Shown here piece by piece: positions 34,678 to 42,323 of a stretch of DNA of 64,000 nucleotides. Location of the stretch: contig JAPSLM010000010.1 in NCBI GenBank assembly GCA_031180825.1, positions 1-64,000 of the forward strand. Reading direction: 5' to 3'. The stretch comes from Paenibacillus sp. (GTDB lineage: Bacteria > Bacillota > Bacilli > Paenibacillales > NBRC-103111). Position 1 is the first letter of the stretch. Each line of letters begins with the position of its first letter. Below the pieces are notes generated by a model. That model searched no databases, was not told the origin of the DNA, and saw nothing but the letters and a program-made list of their open reading frames with translations. Position numbers and translations under genes: made by a program.

Positions 34678-34971
34678 TACAAGATGGTGATTGCTGTATT
34701 ATTAAGAAGCGAAAAGCAACGATCAAGGACATGGAACGTGCGACCGGTTGCGCCAGAAAGGGCGTCCGAGGCTGAAAGACCCCCAACCGCCGTATGCTTC
34801 GTCCCACCTTGTAGCTGCAGCGGGGAACTGAGCTGGACGTATTCGCTGCCGGGCCTCCCCCGTTATCCGAATGAAGGACCGTGCGTGCCTGGAAATCCGG
34901 GGCACATGCGGTTGAACCAAGGGTGGTACCACGACGCGTTTTCGTCCCTGACGAAGGCGTGTTTATTTTTT
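34678..34971 (+). promoter_or_regulatory. T-box leader (proline type by homology), orphan copy
   Basis: The antiterminator motif AAGGGTGGTACCACGA is present at 34919-34934. It is followed by a terminator hairpin (34934-34946 with 34950-34962, allowing G-U pairs) and a T-rich tract to 34971. A Stem I-like start AAGGACATGGAACG is at about 34725. T-boxes sense uncharged tRNA and allow read-through. Because the right copy precedes proS, the cognate tRNA is inferred to be tRNA-Pro; I could not fix the specifier triplet. Downstream there is now only a 20-codon proS start and then the MFS exporter gene. Confidence 0.85.
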
Positions 34972-34995
34972 ATATGCGAACTTGGGGAGATTCCC

Positions 34996-35058
34996 ATGCG
35001 ACAACAAAATTTGCTCATGCCTACTAGATCTCCTCAAAATGTTGATGGCAAAGACTGA
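34996..35058 (+). pseudogene. proS start remnant: 20-codon leader frame
   Basis: Reading [10 protein letters not shown], the first ten codons equal those of proS at 47222. The frame then continues with ten unrelated codons to a TGA at 35056-35058. The start and GGGGAGA site are intact, so a short leader peptide could be made before the MFS gene 48 bases further on. Confidence 0.75.
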
Positions 35059-35106
35059 TTTTCCGAAGAACGGTGAAAAGATCTCGTATGGTTGAGGAAG
35101 GGATTT

Positions 35107-36372
35107 ATGAAACAACGTGTAGAAAAGTTGCGAGGAAATTCGAATTTTACAAAACTTTGGATCGGACAATCGATTTCCATGTTCGGCGCCCAAATTACAT
35201 TTTTTGCATTCCCATTGGTAGCGGCTATGAGTTTACAAGCTTCATCGATGGAGCTAGGAATTATGATGGCAGCTCAATTTTTGCCCTCCTTGTTATTTGG
35301 GTTAATTGCGGGTGTTTGGGTTGATCAATGGCCGAAGCGTCCGATTCTTATTTGGACAAACTTGGGCCGGGTTCTAGTGCTGGTGTTCATTCCTATCCTG
35401 TACTATTCCGATACTCTTATGGTTTGGCATCTGTATTTATTTGGATTCGCCTTGGGGGCGTTTACGCTTTTTTTTGATGTGGCTTACATGTCTTATCTGC
35501 CTACTGTTGTCCCACGCGAACAACTGATTGAAGGTAACAGCAAATTTGAGATGAGCAGTTCGGTGGCCGCTATCGGTGGACCGAGTCTGGCGGGGGCTAT
35601 GGTCGATTTATTAACGGCTCCTTTTGCTATGGTTGCCGAAGCGTTTTCGCTGCTAGTGTCTGCGTTTTTTGTTTGGAAACTCCCTGCAGATCAAAAGTCA
35701 GTTCGGAATATCTCTGGTGGAAAGCGTGTCTGGAGTGAGATTCAAGAAGGTTTGAAAATGGTTTTCGATCAAGATGTTCTACGAACGCTAATACTTTCTT
35801 CGGGTTTTATCAATCTGTGTACAACAATATACATGCCCGTTTATATTTTATATCTCACTAAAGAGTTAGGTGTCAGCGTTGCTACGTTTGGATTCATCAC
35901 TGCTCTAGGAGGGGGAGGCTCCTTGTTTGGTGCCGTTGTGGCTAGACGGGTGTCAATAAAAATTGGAATCGGTAGAACCATCCAAGTGACGGTGTTTGTA
36001 ACGGCGGTGTCACTAGCGATGGTTGCAATACCTAAAGGAATCAGTTCACTAGACATTTTGATTTTCATGTTTGCTGCGTTCTTAAGCAGTTTTGCTTCGA
36101 CGGTGCGAAATGTTCAGCAGATCAGTCTGCGGCTAGGGATAACGCCGTCCCATTTGCAAGGAAGGGTGAATGCGACGTTCCGTTTTGTGATCTTTGGAAT
36201 GATACCAGCGGGTTCTTTTTTGGGAGGGGCGATGGGGGGATGGATCGGACCGCGATTAACGCTGGTATTGGCGGGAGCGGGGGCTTTCATCGTCTTTGTG
36301 TTCTTATTTCTATCTCACTTGGGTTCTGTTCATGATCTGGAGTCTGAAGCTAACAAAACGGTATCCGGATAG
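35107..36372 (+). CDS. MFS exporter of the island
   Basis: This 421-residue protein has about 12 helices and belongs by look to the MFS_3/enterobactin-exporter group (NFTKLWIGQSISMFGAQITF; GLIAGVWVDQWPKRPILIWT; YLPTVVPREQLIEGNSKFEM). I place the start at ATG 35107, four bases after AGGAAGGG; an in-frame TTG at 35092 precedes that site. It is the first gene behind the orphan T-box with no terminator between, and its GC content drops sharply from the flank. A role in exporting the island's product is inferred. Confidence 0.9.
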   Translation: MKQRVEKLRGNSNFTKLWIGQSISMFGAQITFFAFPLVAAMSLQASSMELGIMMAAQFLPSLLFGLIAGVWVDQWPKRPILIWTNLGRVLVLVFIPILYYSDTLMVWHLYLFGFALGAFTLFFDVAYMSYLPTVVPREQLIEGNSKFEMSSSVAAIGGPSLAGAMVDLLTAPFAMVAEAFSLLVSAFFVWKLPADQKSVRNISGGKRVWSEIQEGLKMVFDQDVLRTLILSSGFINLCTTIYMPVYILYLTKELGVSVATFGFITALGGGGSLFGAVVARRVSIKIGIGRTIQVTVFVTAVSLAMVAIPKGISSLDILIFMFAAFLSSFASTVRNVQQISLRLGITPSHLQGRVNATFRFVIFGMIPAGSFLGGAMGGWIGPRLTLVLAGAGAFIVFVFLFLSHLGSVHDLESEANKTVSG

Positions 36373-36409
36373 GAAAAAAGCCACATTGGCTTAAAGAGGG
36401 GGAAAAGAT

Positions 36410-37111
36410 ATGCATCAACACGCCCGAATTTCGGTACAGGAACAATCGAAGAGAGCAGCGATCCTGCCTCCGGGAACGAAACGAGTGTATCTGATTCGAC
36501 ACGCTCAAGCTTGGGACGGCTCAGGGAAGACTACAATTGATCCGGAGTTAACGGAGGTTGGAATTCAACAAACAGAGCATCTTCGCAAGCATTTTGCCTC
36601 CTTGCCGCTTGATGCGATAGTGACGACCGAATTGACACGTGCTCGTCAGACGGCAGAGGTTTTATCGATCGACCGCAATCATCTCGAATTCCTGATTAAA
36701 CCGGGTTTAAATGAGGCTCATGTGGTTGGCAATTGGCAGGAACTGACTGCAGAAGACGCTACACGATTTGCCACCACACCCCTTTACAATCCAGACGATA
36801 TTTGTCTGAAAGGTGAATCAATTCGCATGATCAGGCGACGAATTAAGCAGGCATGGGAGGAAATACTCTCTCTCAACTATCAAAACATTGCAGTTGTTGC
36901 CCACAATGGGGTTATCTCATTGTTAATTGGTCAATTATTTGGAATAGAAGAGGGAGAATTGGTACCTATTGTAGTAAAACTGCCAAACGCCTCAATTTCT
37001 GAGCTGCATATTCGCGACACACGTGGGCATGAGATTCTGCCCGATCATATGATTGTCGTTCGATACCTGTCCTGCGTTGGACATCTTCCCGCTGATCTGA
37101 TAACCGATTAA
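36410..37111 (+). CDS. Histidine phosphatase family protein
   Basis: The 233-residue protein has the phosphoglycerate mutase-like fold. The catalytic motif is YLIRHAQAWDG near residue 30 (RHA in place of RHG), with TTELTRARQTAEVL near 75, an acid in the NEAHVVGNW region and the second histidine in VVAHNGVISLL near 160. It lies 37 bases after the exporter gene, so it is probably in the same T-box-controlled transcript. With the APH-type kinase further on it could form a phosphorylation/dephosphorylation pair for self-protection (inference). Confidence 0.85.
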   Translation: MHQHARISVQEQSKRAAILPPGTKRVYLIRHAQAWDGSGKTTIDPELTEVGIQQTEHLRKHFASLPLDAIVTTELTRARQTAEVLSIDRNHLEFLIKPGLNEAHVVGNWQELTAEDATRFATTPLYNPDDICLKGESIRMIRRRIKQAWEEILSLNYQNIAVVAHNGVISLLIGQLFGIEEGELVPIVVKLPNASISELHIRDTRGHEILPDHMIVVRYLSCVGHLPADLITD

Positions 37112-37146
37112 TTTCCTAAAAGCAAACATAGCTCGCTCCATACATA

Positions 37147-37190
37147 AGGGCTGTCCCAAAGCCTTAGAAGCTTCCAGGAAAGCCCTTTGT
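37147..37190. terminator. Possible bidirectional terminator between converging genes
   Basis: AAGGGCT and AGCCCTT arms enclose an inner CCTTAGAAGCTTCCAGG hairpin, followed on the plus strand by TTGTTTGATGATTT. The loop is long, so this is weak. Confidence 0.35.
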
Positions 37191-37202
37191 TTGATGATTT
37201 AA

Positions 37203-37760
37203 TTAAAATTCCACTTCGGTCTCCTCTACGCCGGCGCGATAATTTATTGCTCGACTAGCCGCAAATAGATAATCAGACAACCGATTCAAATAGCGTTGAA
37301 CTTCCGGATTAATTTGCTCCTCTTTTCCAAGGGCAACCGCTGTTCGTTCTGCACGGCGGGTGATGGTACGTGCTGTATGGATCGTAGCAGCCGCCAGATG
37401 GCCGCCAGGCAAAATGAAACGTGTCAATGGCGGAACCTCGGCGTCTAGCGCATCAATAAAGGACTCCAAACGTTCCACTTGCCCGGAGACCACATAATAG
37501 CCATTTTCTTTTGCTTTGTCCTCGGATGTTGCCAGATCTCGTCCCAGATCGAACAACTCGCGCTGGATAACGAGTAACTGTTCTTGAAGGTCTGTTGTTT
37601 TGAAGGATGCTTGCTTTAAATAAGCCAGACCAAGCCCAATCATCGAATTTGCCTCATCAATCGTGCCGTAAGCATCCACGCGAATGGAATTTTTCGGAAT
37701 TCGTTGGCCGTAGATGAGGCTGGTTTCCCCTTTATCCCCCGACTTTGTATACAATTTCAT
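37203..37760 (-). CDS. PduO-type cob(I)yrinic acid a,c-diamide adenosyltransferase
   Basis: The 185-residue protein starts MKLYTKSGDKGETSLIYGQR, the ATP-binding start of PduO-type enzymes. It continues with RVDAYGTIDEANSMIGLGLA and the late LPGGHLAAATIHTARTITRR plus NRLSDYLFAASR. It makes adenosylcobalamin. I chose ATG 37760 with AAAGGAG ten bases upstream. It diverges from the radical SAM gene across an AT-rich regulatory stretch, which suggests the island's chemistry needs a cobalamin cofactor. Confidence 0.92.
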   Translation of the reverse strand: MKLYTKSGDKGETSLIYGQRIPKNSIRVDAYGTIDEANSMIGLGLAYLKQASFKTTDLQEQLLVIQRELFDLGRDLATSEDKAKENGYYVVSGQVERLESFIDALDAEVPPLTRFILPGGHLAAATIHTARTITRRAERTAVALGKEEQINPEVQRYLNRLSDYLFAASRAINYRAGVEETEVEF

Positions 37761-37847
37761 CACTACTCGACTCCTTTCCAAAATGTGCTTCTTAGCGCTT
37801 AAACCCAAATGTATTACTTCATGATAAAGAATAATAGGTCAAATAAA

Positions 37848-37893
37848 TTGACACATTTATTATGATAATAGTACATTATTTATTATATAATGT
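37848..37893 (+). promoter_or_regulatory. AT-rich promoter/operator region between pduO-like and radical SAM genes
   Basis: A perfect dyad ACATTAT-N7-ATAATGT (37873-37893) overlaps TATAAT (37886-37891). A TTGACA is at 37848-37853 but its spacing to TATAAT is too long for one promoter. The dyad looks like a repressor site, although no regulator gene is found in the island. Confidence 0.45.
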
Positions 37894-37918
37894 AAAATAT
37901 GTAATAGGAGTGATAAAA

Positions 37919-39244
37919 TTGAAGAAGAATAACCCGATTATTTCGCTTATTCAGCTTCCCTTTCCCTCGCAGGAAGATCCATTACCTGAATTAATGGATT
38001 ACTACGACTATTACGTACGTGAATACAACTCGTTTTTTCCAGAGTACGTGTTGCAAGAGGGAGATCTATGGGAAATGCCTCTTTGGGTGGCACATCTGGA
38101 TGGAGCCATAGGGAGAGATGATACGACTTTCATCGATTTGAGCAAACAAAATTTTGCGGTAGACGTGTTGGTAGAAGAAATCCGAAAACAAGCAAATAAG
38201 GACGACATTCTCTTCTTCTCGCCTCTGGCCCAGAATTTTCAGATTACTAGTGATGTTTCCCGCATCCTCGTGCAACAAGGATATCAAACGGTGATCGGGG
38301 GTAACATGGCGGAGCTTGCCAGACTGGAAGACTTTACTTGGATTTATACGGGACTGGCTCGTGCCGGAGTTTATGAAGAGATTGTGAACTCGCCAAGCGG
38401 ATTAGTGGGTAATCAGGTTGTGTTGGGACGGAACCAGCAGTCGCTTGGTTATGTGCCGCGGTATCGCTTAGTGCAGCCTTTTGGTAAACGTGTTCCATTA
38501 TTGCGTTTGAATGCATCGCATGGCTGTCTATATGCTTGTGCTTTCTGTGGCGATGCTTGGTCGCGGCAATTGCACGAGGTGGAGTTGGAGCGTTTAGAGA
38601 TGGAAGTACAAGAATTACGCGAAAAGTTCCCGAATACTAAGCTGTTATATATCGGAGACAAGACGTTTGGCCAATCTAAATCATCAGTCGAAAATTTGAA
38701 GAAGGTACTTAAACCGGAATACGGTTACCGTTTAATTGTGCAAACACATGTGCTCGTTGTAAATGAATGGTTATTGGATAGTATGACGGAATTAAATGTC
38801 GAAGTGGTAGAGATGGGCTTTGAAACGGCAAATTCAGACGTGTTAAAGGAACTGCAAAAAGGCCATCGCGGGGCCGAGCAATTTCTCGAAGTGTTAGAAA
38901 AATTAAACAGCCGTGGTTTTCGCGTGATTTTAAACGTGCTTTCCGGTCTCCCGAACGAGTCGAAGGAGAGTCAGGAGGAGACGATTAGGTTCCTGGAGGA
39001 TTCGAAGCATCTGGTCTGGCTTTACAACCTGTATAATTTCGTGCCTTATCCCAAAACACCGCTTTTTGCAAAGATCCGTGATCGTATCGTAGATTGGGAA
39101 TTTAACACTTGGAGAGAGGACAAACCAGTTGTTTTTGAACCGTACAATCAAACACGCGAAGAAGCATTTAATCATTTTCTAAGATTGACGAAGGTTACGA
39201 CAAATATCTTAAAGGAACGAGAAAAGTCAAGAGAGACTCTCTAG
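37919..39244 (+). CDS. Radical SAM protein with putative B12-binding-like N-terminal domain
   Basis: The protein has 441 residues. The iron-sulfur site is CLYACAFC (CX3CX2C) near residue 205. The first 180 residues have the layout of the cobalamin-binding half of class B radical SAM enzymes (DILFFSPLAQNFQITSDVSR; VIGGNMAELARLEDFTWIYT), but I see no clear DxHxxG motif, so B12 binding is not proven. Later parts are typical: MGFETANSDVLKELQKGHRG and LSGLPNESKESQEETIRFLE. Start TTG 37919 follows TAGGAGTG. It opens the second plus-strand gene run of the island. Confidence 0.85.
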   Translation: MKKNNPIISLIQLPFPSQEDPLPELMDYYDYYVREYNSFFPEYVLQEGDLWEMPLWVAHLDGAIGRDDTTFIDLSKQNFAVDVLVEEIRKQANKDDILFFSPLAQNFQITSDVSRILVQQGYQTVIGGNMAELARLEDFTWIYTGLARAGVYEEIVNSPSGLVGNQVVLGRNQQSLGYVPRYRLVQPFGKRVPLLRLNASHGCLYACAFCGDAWSRQLHEVELERLEMEVQELREKFPNTKLLYIGDKTFGQSKSSVENLKKVLKPEYGYRLIVQTHVLVVNEWLLDSMTELNVEVVEMGFETANSDVLKELQKGHRGAEQFLEVLEKLNSRGFRVILNVLSGLPNESKESQEETIRFLEDSKHLVWLYNLYNFVPYPKTPLFAKIRDRIVDWEFNTWREDKPVVFEPYNQTREEAFNHFLRLTKVTTNILKEREKSRETL

Positions 39245-39301
39245 CTGATGAATAGATATGTCGCAAGTAGTCGCTGAAGGAAGCGAACCGGGAGGATTCA
39301 T

Positions 39302-40336
39302 ATGTCAATTGAGAGAATTTTTAACATAGGGAAAAATGCATGGAAGGAGTTTTCTAACGATCCGCTACCTGGCTGGGGCAGCCGATCATTTAGTCTGTTC
39401 GATGTAACGACTAAGAATCTCGGAGAAGAAGTTACAGAGATAGATTGTGGTGTGGCATCTGTTCCCTTTGATACGACAGCCTCGACTCGGGTTGGTGCTC
39501 GTTACGGTCCCCGGTGCATTCGTGAAGCAAGCCTGGCTTATTCCAGCCAGCAGCAGAGCCGAAATTCAACGGTGCTCCGCAATATGCGGACAGGCGAGCT
39601 GCTCCAAACCAAGGAATATTCTTTGGCAGACTACGGAGACTTGCACGTCTATCCGTCAGATCCGTATAAACAGATGCTCGCTTCGGCTGCTGAGGTTCGC
39701 CGGATTGCGATGAACCATGAGCGTGTCATTCTGTTGGGCGGCGAGCATTCGTTGTCTTTTCCTTTCTATTGCGGAGTTGCTGAGAGCTATTATGAAAAAC
39801 AAGGTGGCAGGGTCGGATATGTCCAGATTGACAATCATTTTGATTTCGGGGATACCTCCGTGCTACACGGACCTTACTATCACGGCTCGAATGGCCGCCG
39901 TATCTCCGAGTATCCGCGAATGTCCCTGGACGCAATGGGCTTCGTCGGGGTAGGCGATCTTACTACGGCAACACAGTTCGACAGTTTGATCAAATCAGGC
40001 ACGGTCGTTCGCTCAATCGCAGATATTCGCGCGAGAGGGTTTGTCACCTGCTTGCGGGAAACTTTAGATCAGGTGCTGGAGAAATGCGATGCCTTGTACA
40101 TATCAATTGATATTGACGTGTGCGATACTGCAACTGTAACGGGTACGGGTCATGTAACCGTCGGTGGAATTAACTCAACCGAGTTCCTTTCCATTGCCTC
40201 GGTACTCCGTAAGTATCCAGTGGCAGGCCTGGATCTGATGGAGGTTTCTCCCGGATTCGACGGTAGTGGGGCCACTGGACACTTGGTGTCACGCTTGTTG
40301 TTTGAGTGGCTATTTTTAGAGGAGGTCAAGAAGTGA
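39302..40336 (+). CDS. Arginase/agmatinase-family ureohydrolase
   Basis: The 344-residue protein has the dimanganese ureohydrolase set: ILLGGEHSLSFPF near residue 142 (His ligand), VQIDNHFDFGD near 174 (normally DAHxD; here DNHFD) and SIDIDVCDTATVTGTG near 265 (both Asp ligands). EVSPGFDGSGATGHLVSRL closes the family pattern. The substrate is some guanidine compound; the Cys after DIDV and the Asn in the DAHxD motif differ from common arginases and agmatinases. GGAGGATTCAT precedes ATG. The stop overlaps the next start (GTGA). Confidence 0.88.
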   Translation: MSIERIFNIGKNAWKEFSNDPLPGWGSRSFSLFDVTTKNLGEEVTEIDCGVASVPFDTTASTRVGARYGPRCIREASLAYSSQQQSRNSTVLRNMRTGELLQTKEYSLADYGDLHVYPSDPYKQMLASAAEVRRIAMNHERVILLGGEHSLSFPFYCGVAESYYEKQGGRVGYVQIDNHFDFGDTSVLHGPYYHGSNGRRISEYPRMSLDAMGFVGVGDLTTATQFDSLIKSGTVVRSIADIRARGFVTCLRETLDQVLEKCDALYISIDIDVCDTATVTGTGHVTVGGINSTEFLSIASVLRKYPVAGLDLMEVSPGFDGSGATGHLVSRLLFEWLFLEEVKK

Positions 40337-41235
40337 ACTCACGCATAAAAGAACTTCAACAAAGCTTGGTACATCTTTTGCAAAATCAGTATTCCAACTG
40401 GAAGGCTATGAGTGTGGAATTGGCAGGCAGCGGCCTTGAGATGTGTGTATTCCGGGTTGAAACCAAGGCTCACGGCATACTCGCCATTCGCGTTCCGTGG
40501 GAGCGTTTCAGTTCGAATGATAACGACATGGATGTGGATGCCCGTTGGCTTTTAGAGAAAGAGCAGTTGCTGTCTTCTCTGATGTATGAGCATGGTCTGT
40601 TAGTTCCGAAGCCCATTGCTCTGCATTTTGGCGACGATCTTGATTTTCTGGCTACTGAATATGTGAAGAATGACTCCGGCGATATAGACGGCGAGGAATT
40701 AGGACGCTTGATTCGGCAGGTACATGAAGTACCCGTTCCGGATCCTCATCCACGTATTTGGCAGGGGGTTCCGTTAAACGAACACATAAGTGATCGTTTG
40801 ATTCGTCGTTCCCAAGTAGTTGAGCGATTGACGGGTGAAAAGTTCCTCTTGCCCGGTGAACAGGAGATCATGGAAGTCCTCCAGCAAGGAGGGTCCTCGG
40901 AAAGTGTGATACACATGGACATTCGTCCATCAAATATTCTTACTTATGATGGGAAGGTAGTTGGCTTGATCGATTGGAGCAACAGTATGTTTGGCCATGC
41001 TGCACTCGAGATCGCTCGAATAGCCGAATATGGACATTTGTCGGATGAATTTTTGAAAGGATACGGGTTGAATCCGTTCGAACATATATCCAAGAGGTTG
41101 GAATTGTTGTACCGGCTGGATACGGCCACTATGTTGGCGGTTGTCTTCCTATCGGAGGCTCCTGACCCGGAATTGGCTCGCCAACAAATAGATCGATTGA
41201 AAGAACTGCACTTTTTTTTGAAAAAGGAGTGGTAG
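40333..41235 (+). CDS. Aminoglycoside phosphotransferase-like (APH) kinase
   Basis: The 300-residue protein has the APH catalytic loop SVIHMDIRPSNILTYDGK near residue 193 (HxDxxxxN) and the metal-binding VGLIDWSNSMFG near 212. The N-terminal lobe is recognisable (SGLEMCVFRVETKAHGILAI). GTG 40333 overlaps the ureohydrolase stop and follows AGAGGAGG. It may phosphorylate a pathway intermediate or inactivate the product in the cytoplasm. Confidence 0.85.
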   Translation: MNSRIKELQQSLVHLLQNQYSNWKAMSVELAGSGLEMCVFRVETKAHGILAIRVPWERFSSNDNDMDVDARWLLEKEQLLSSLMYEHGLLVPKPIALHFGDDLDFLATEYVKNDSGDIDGEELGRLIRQVHEVPVPDPHPRIWQGVPLNEHISDRLIRRSQVVERLTGEKFLLPGEQEIMEVLQQGGSSESVIHMDIRPSNILTYDGKVVGLIDWSNSMFGHAALEIARIAEYGHLSDEFLKGYGLNPFEHISKRLELLYRLDTATMLAVVFLSEAPDPELARQQIDRLKELHFFLKKEW

Positions 41236-41237
41236 TT

Positions 41238-42323
41238 ATGCAAACCTCTTTATACAATTTACAATTTGCATCGTCCGATTGCCGGATTGAGATCCCCGAG
41301 TTTTTTTTGGAAAGTTTTTCCAATGAAGTTCCTAGCGGCGAAGTGAAGGCTTGGATCAAATCAGTTGCCGAGACGGTGAATGCCAAAGGCTGTATTGTGT
41401 TCTCCATCGGCAAGTTGAGGCTAACGGTGGAAAAATCTCAGCGTATTGCGCATCGGCTTGCTGATCTTCTTTGTTCAACGCTTGTTGAGTTGGGGGCTCC
41501 TTTCGAGATGAAGGTGGAAATAGACAAGCCGCAAACCACATTCATTCCCGAAGGCTTTGAGACTCGTAATCTGCTGCCGCATCACGACGGCGGGCATTGC
41601 ACCTATCTCACGCCGAGCCGTTTGGACGTACCGACCTGGGACACGCGTTTGCGCGTCTTTTCGAACTCAACTTTTACGACGACTCATACGCACAAAATCT
41701 ATCAGGGGATCTTCATGATAGACCCAGGCGAAGCCCTAAGCGTGACCTCCTATTACAACTGGGTGCAAATGGTTCAGTTAGCTTACCAAAAAGCAACCGG
41801 CAAAAAAGAGCAAACGGTTGCAGAAGTGGCAAACTGGTTGGGAGAAAATATCCGTAAGGCACTGGCTCGTCAACCAGAGCATAAGTCCAAGTACTTATCC
41901 CTCGCCTCCGCCCTTGGAAGCAATCGGCTTGTCTTCCAAGGGATCGCTTCACATTGGGCAGAAGGAGACTTTTCTGATGAGGAGGTGGATCGCTTTCCAG
42001 AGCTGCTTCAATTGACAGAGGATTGCATGTGCGGACAATGCCCTAGTCGTGTGAGCCGTTTATTCTGTCGTCAGTTGTATGAGACGTTAGGGCTTTCTTG
42101 GACGGATGTTCGCAAGCGTTTTGAGGTCTGTCTGCCGAGTGAGCGCTATGACTTTATTATCGGACACAATATTACATGGCTCCATGGCGGGATTATGGGG
42201 GGCAGATCCCGATATTTTGAGCCAATCTGTTTCGTAATGGACGTTGAGCCAAATAGCGAATCGTATGAAAAATGGCTGGCAGCAGGGTGGCGGCAGGGGG
42301 GAAGGTTCTATGAGCGAGATTAG
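41238..42323 (+). CDS. Putative Fe(II)/2-oxoglutarate-dependent dioxygenase (TauD/clavaminate-like)
   Basis: The 361-residue protein contains LLPHHDGGHCTYLTPSRL near residue 118, a candidate HxD iron ligand pair. IIGHNITWLHGGIMGGRSRY near residue 315 could give the distal His and the Arg that holds 2-oxoglutarate. Between them is a cysteine-rich CMCGQCPSRVSRLFC stretch that is not usual for the family. Fold assignment is by motif only. ATG 41238 follows AAAGGAG three bases after the kinase stop; the end overlaps the next gene. Confidence 0.5.
   Translation: MQTSLYNLQFASSDCRIEIPEFFLESFSNEVPSGEVKAWIKSVAETVNAKGCIVFSIGKLRLTVEKSQRIAHRLADLLCSTLVELGAPFEMKVEIDKPQTTFIPEGFETRNLLPHHDGGHCTYLTPSRLDVPTWDTRLRVFSNSTFTTTHTHKIYQGIFMIDPGEALSVTSYYNWVQMVQLAYQKATGKKEQTVAEVANWLGENIRKALARQPEHKSKYLSLASALGSNRLVFQGIASHWAEGDFSDEEVDRFPELLQLTEDCMCGQCPSRVSRLFCRQLYETLGLSWTDVRKRFEVCLPSERYDFIIGHNITWLHGGIMGGRSRYFEPICFVMDVEPNSESYEKWLAAGWRQGGRFYERD

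Larger units (their letters stand above)
34555..35025 (+). repeat. Left copy of the T-box/proS-start direct repeat
   Basis: This segment matches 46783-47251 in the same orientation. In the last 310 bases I count about 16 differences by eye; the first 150 bases are more diverged. Similarity stops abruptly after codon 10 of proS (CCT ACT). The two copies bracket the low-GC island. Confidence 0.85.

Noticed and set aside
39256..39330. Possible short precursor peptide between the radical SAM and ureohydrolase genes
   Set aside because: A frame starting ATGTCGCAAGTAGTC has no ribosome binding site and overlaps the next gene's site and start. I found no convincing RiPP precursor in the island.
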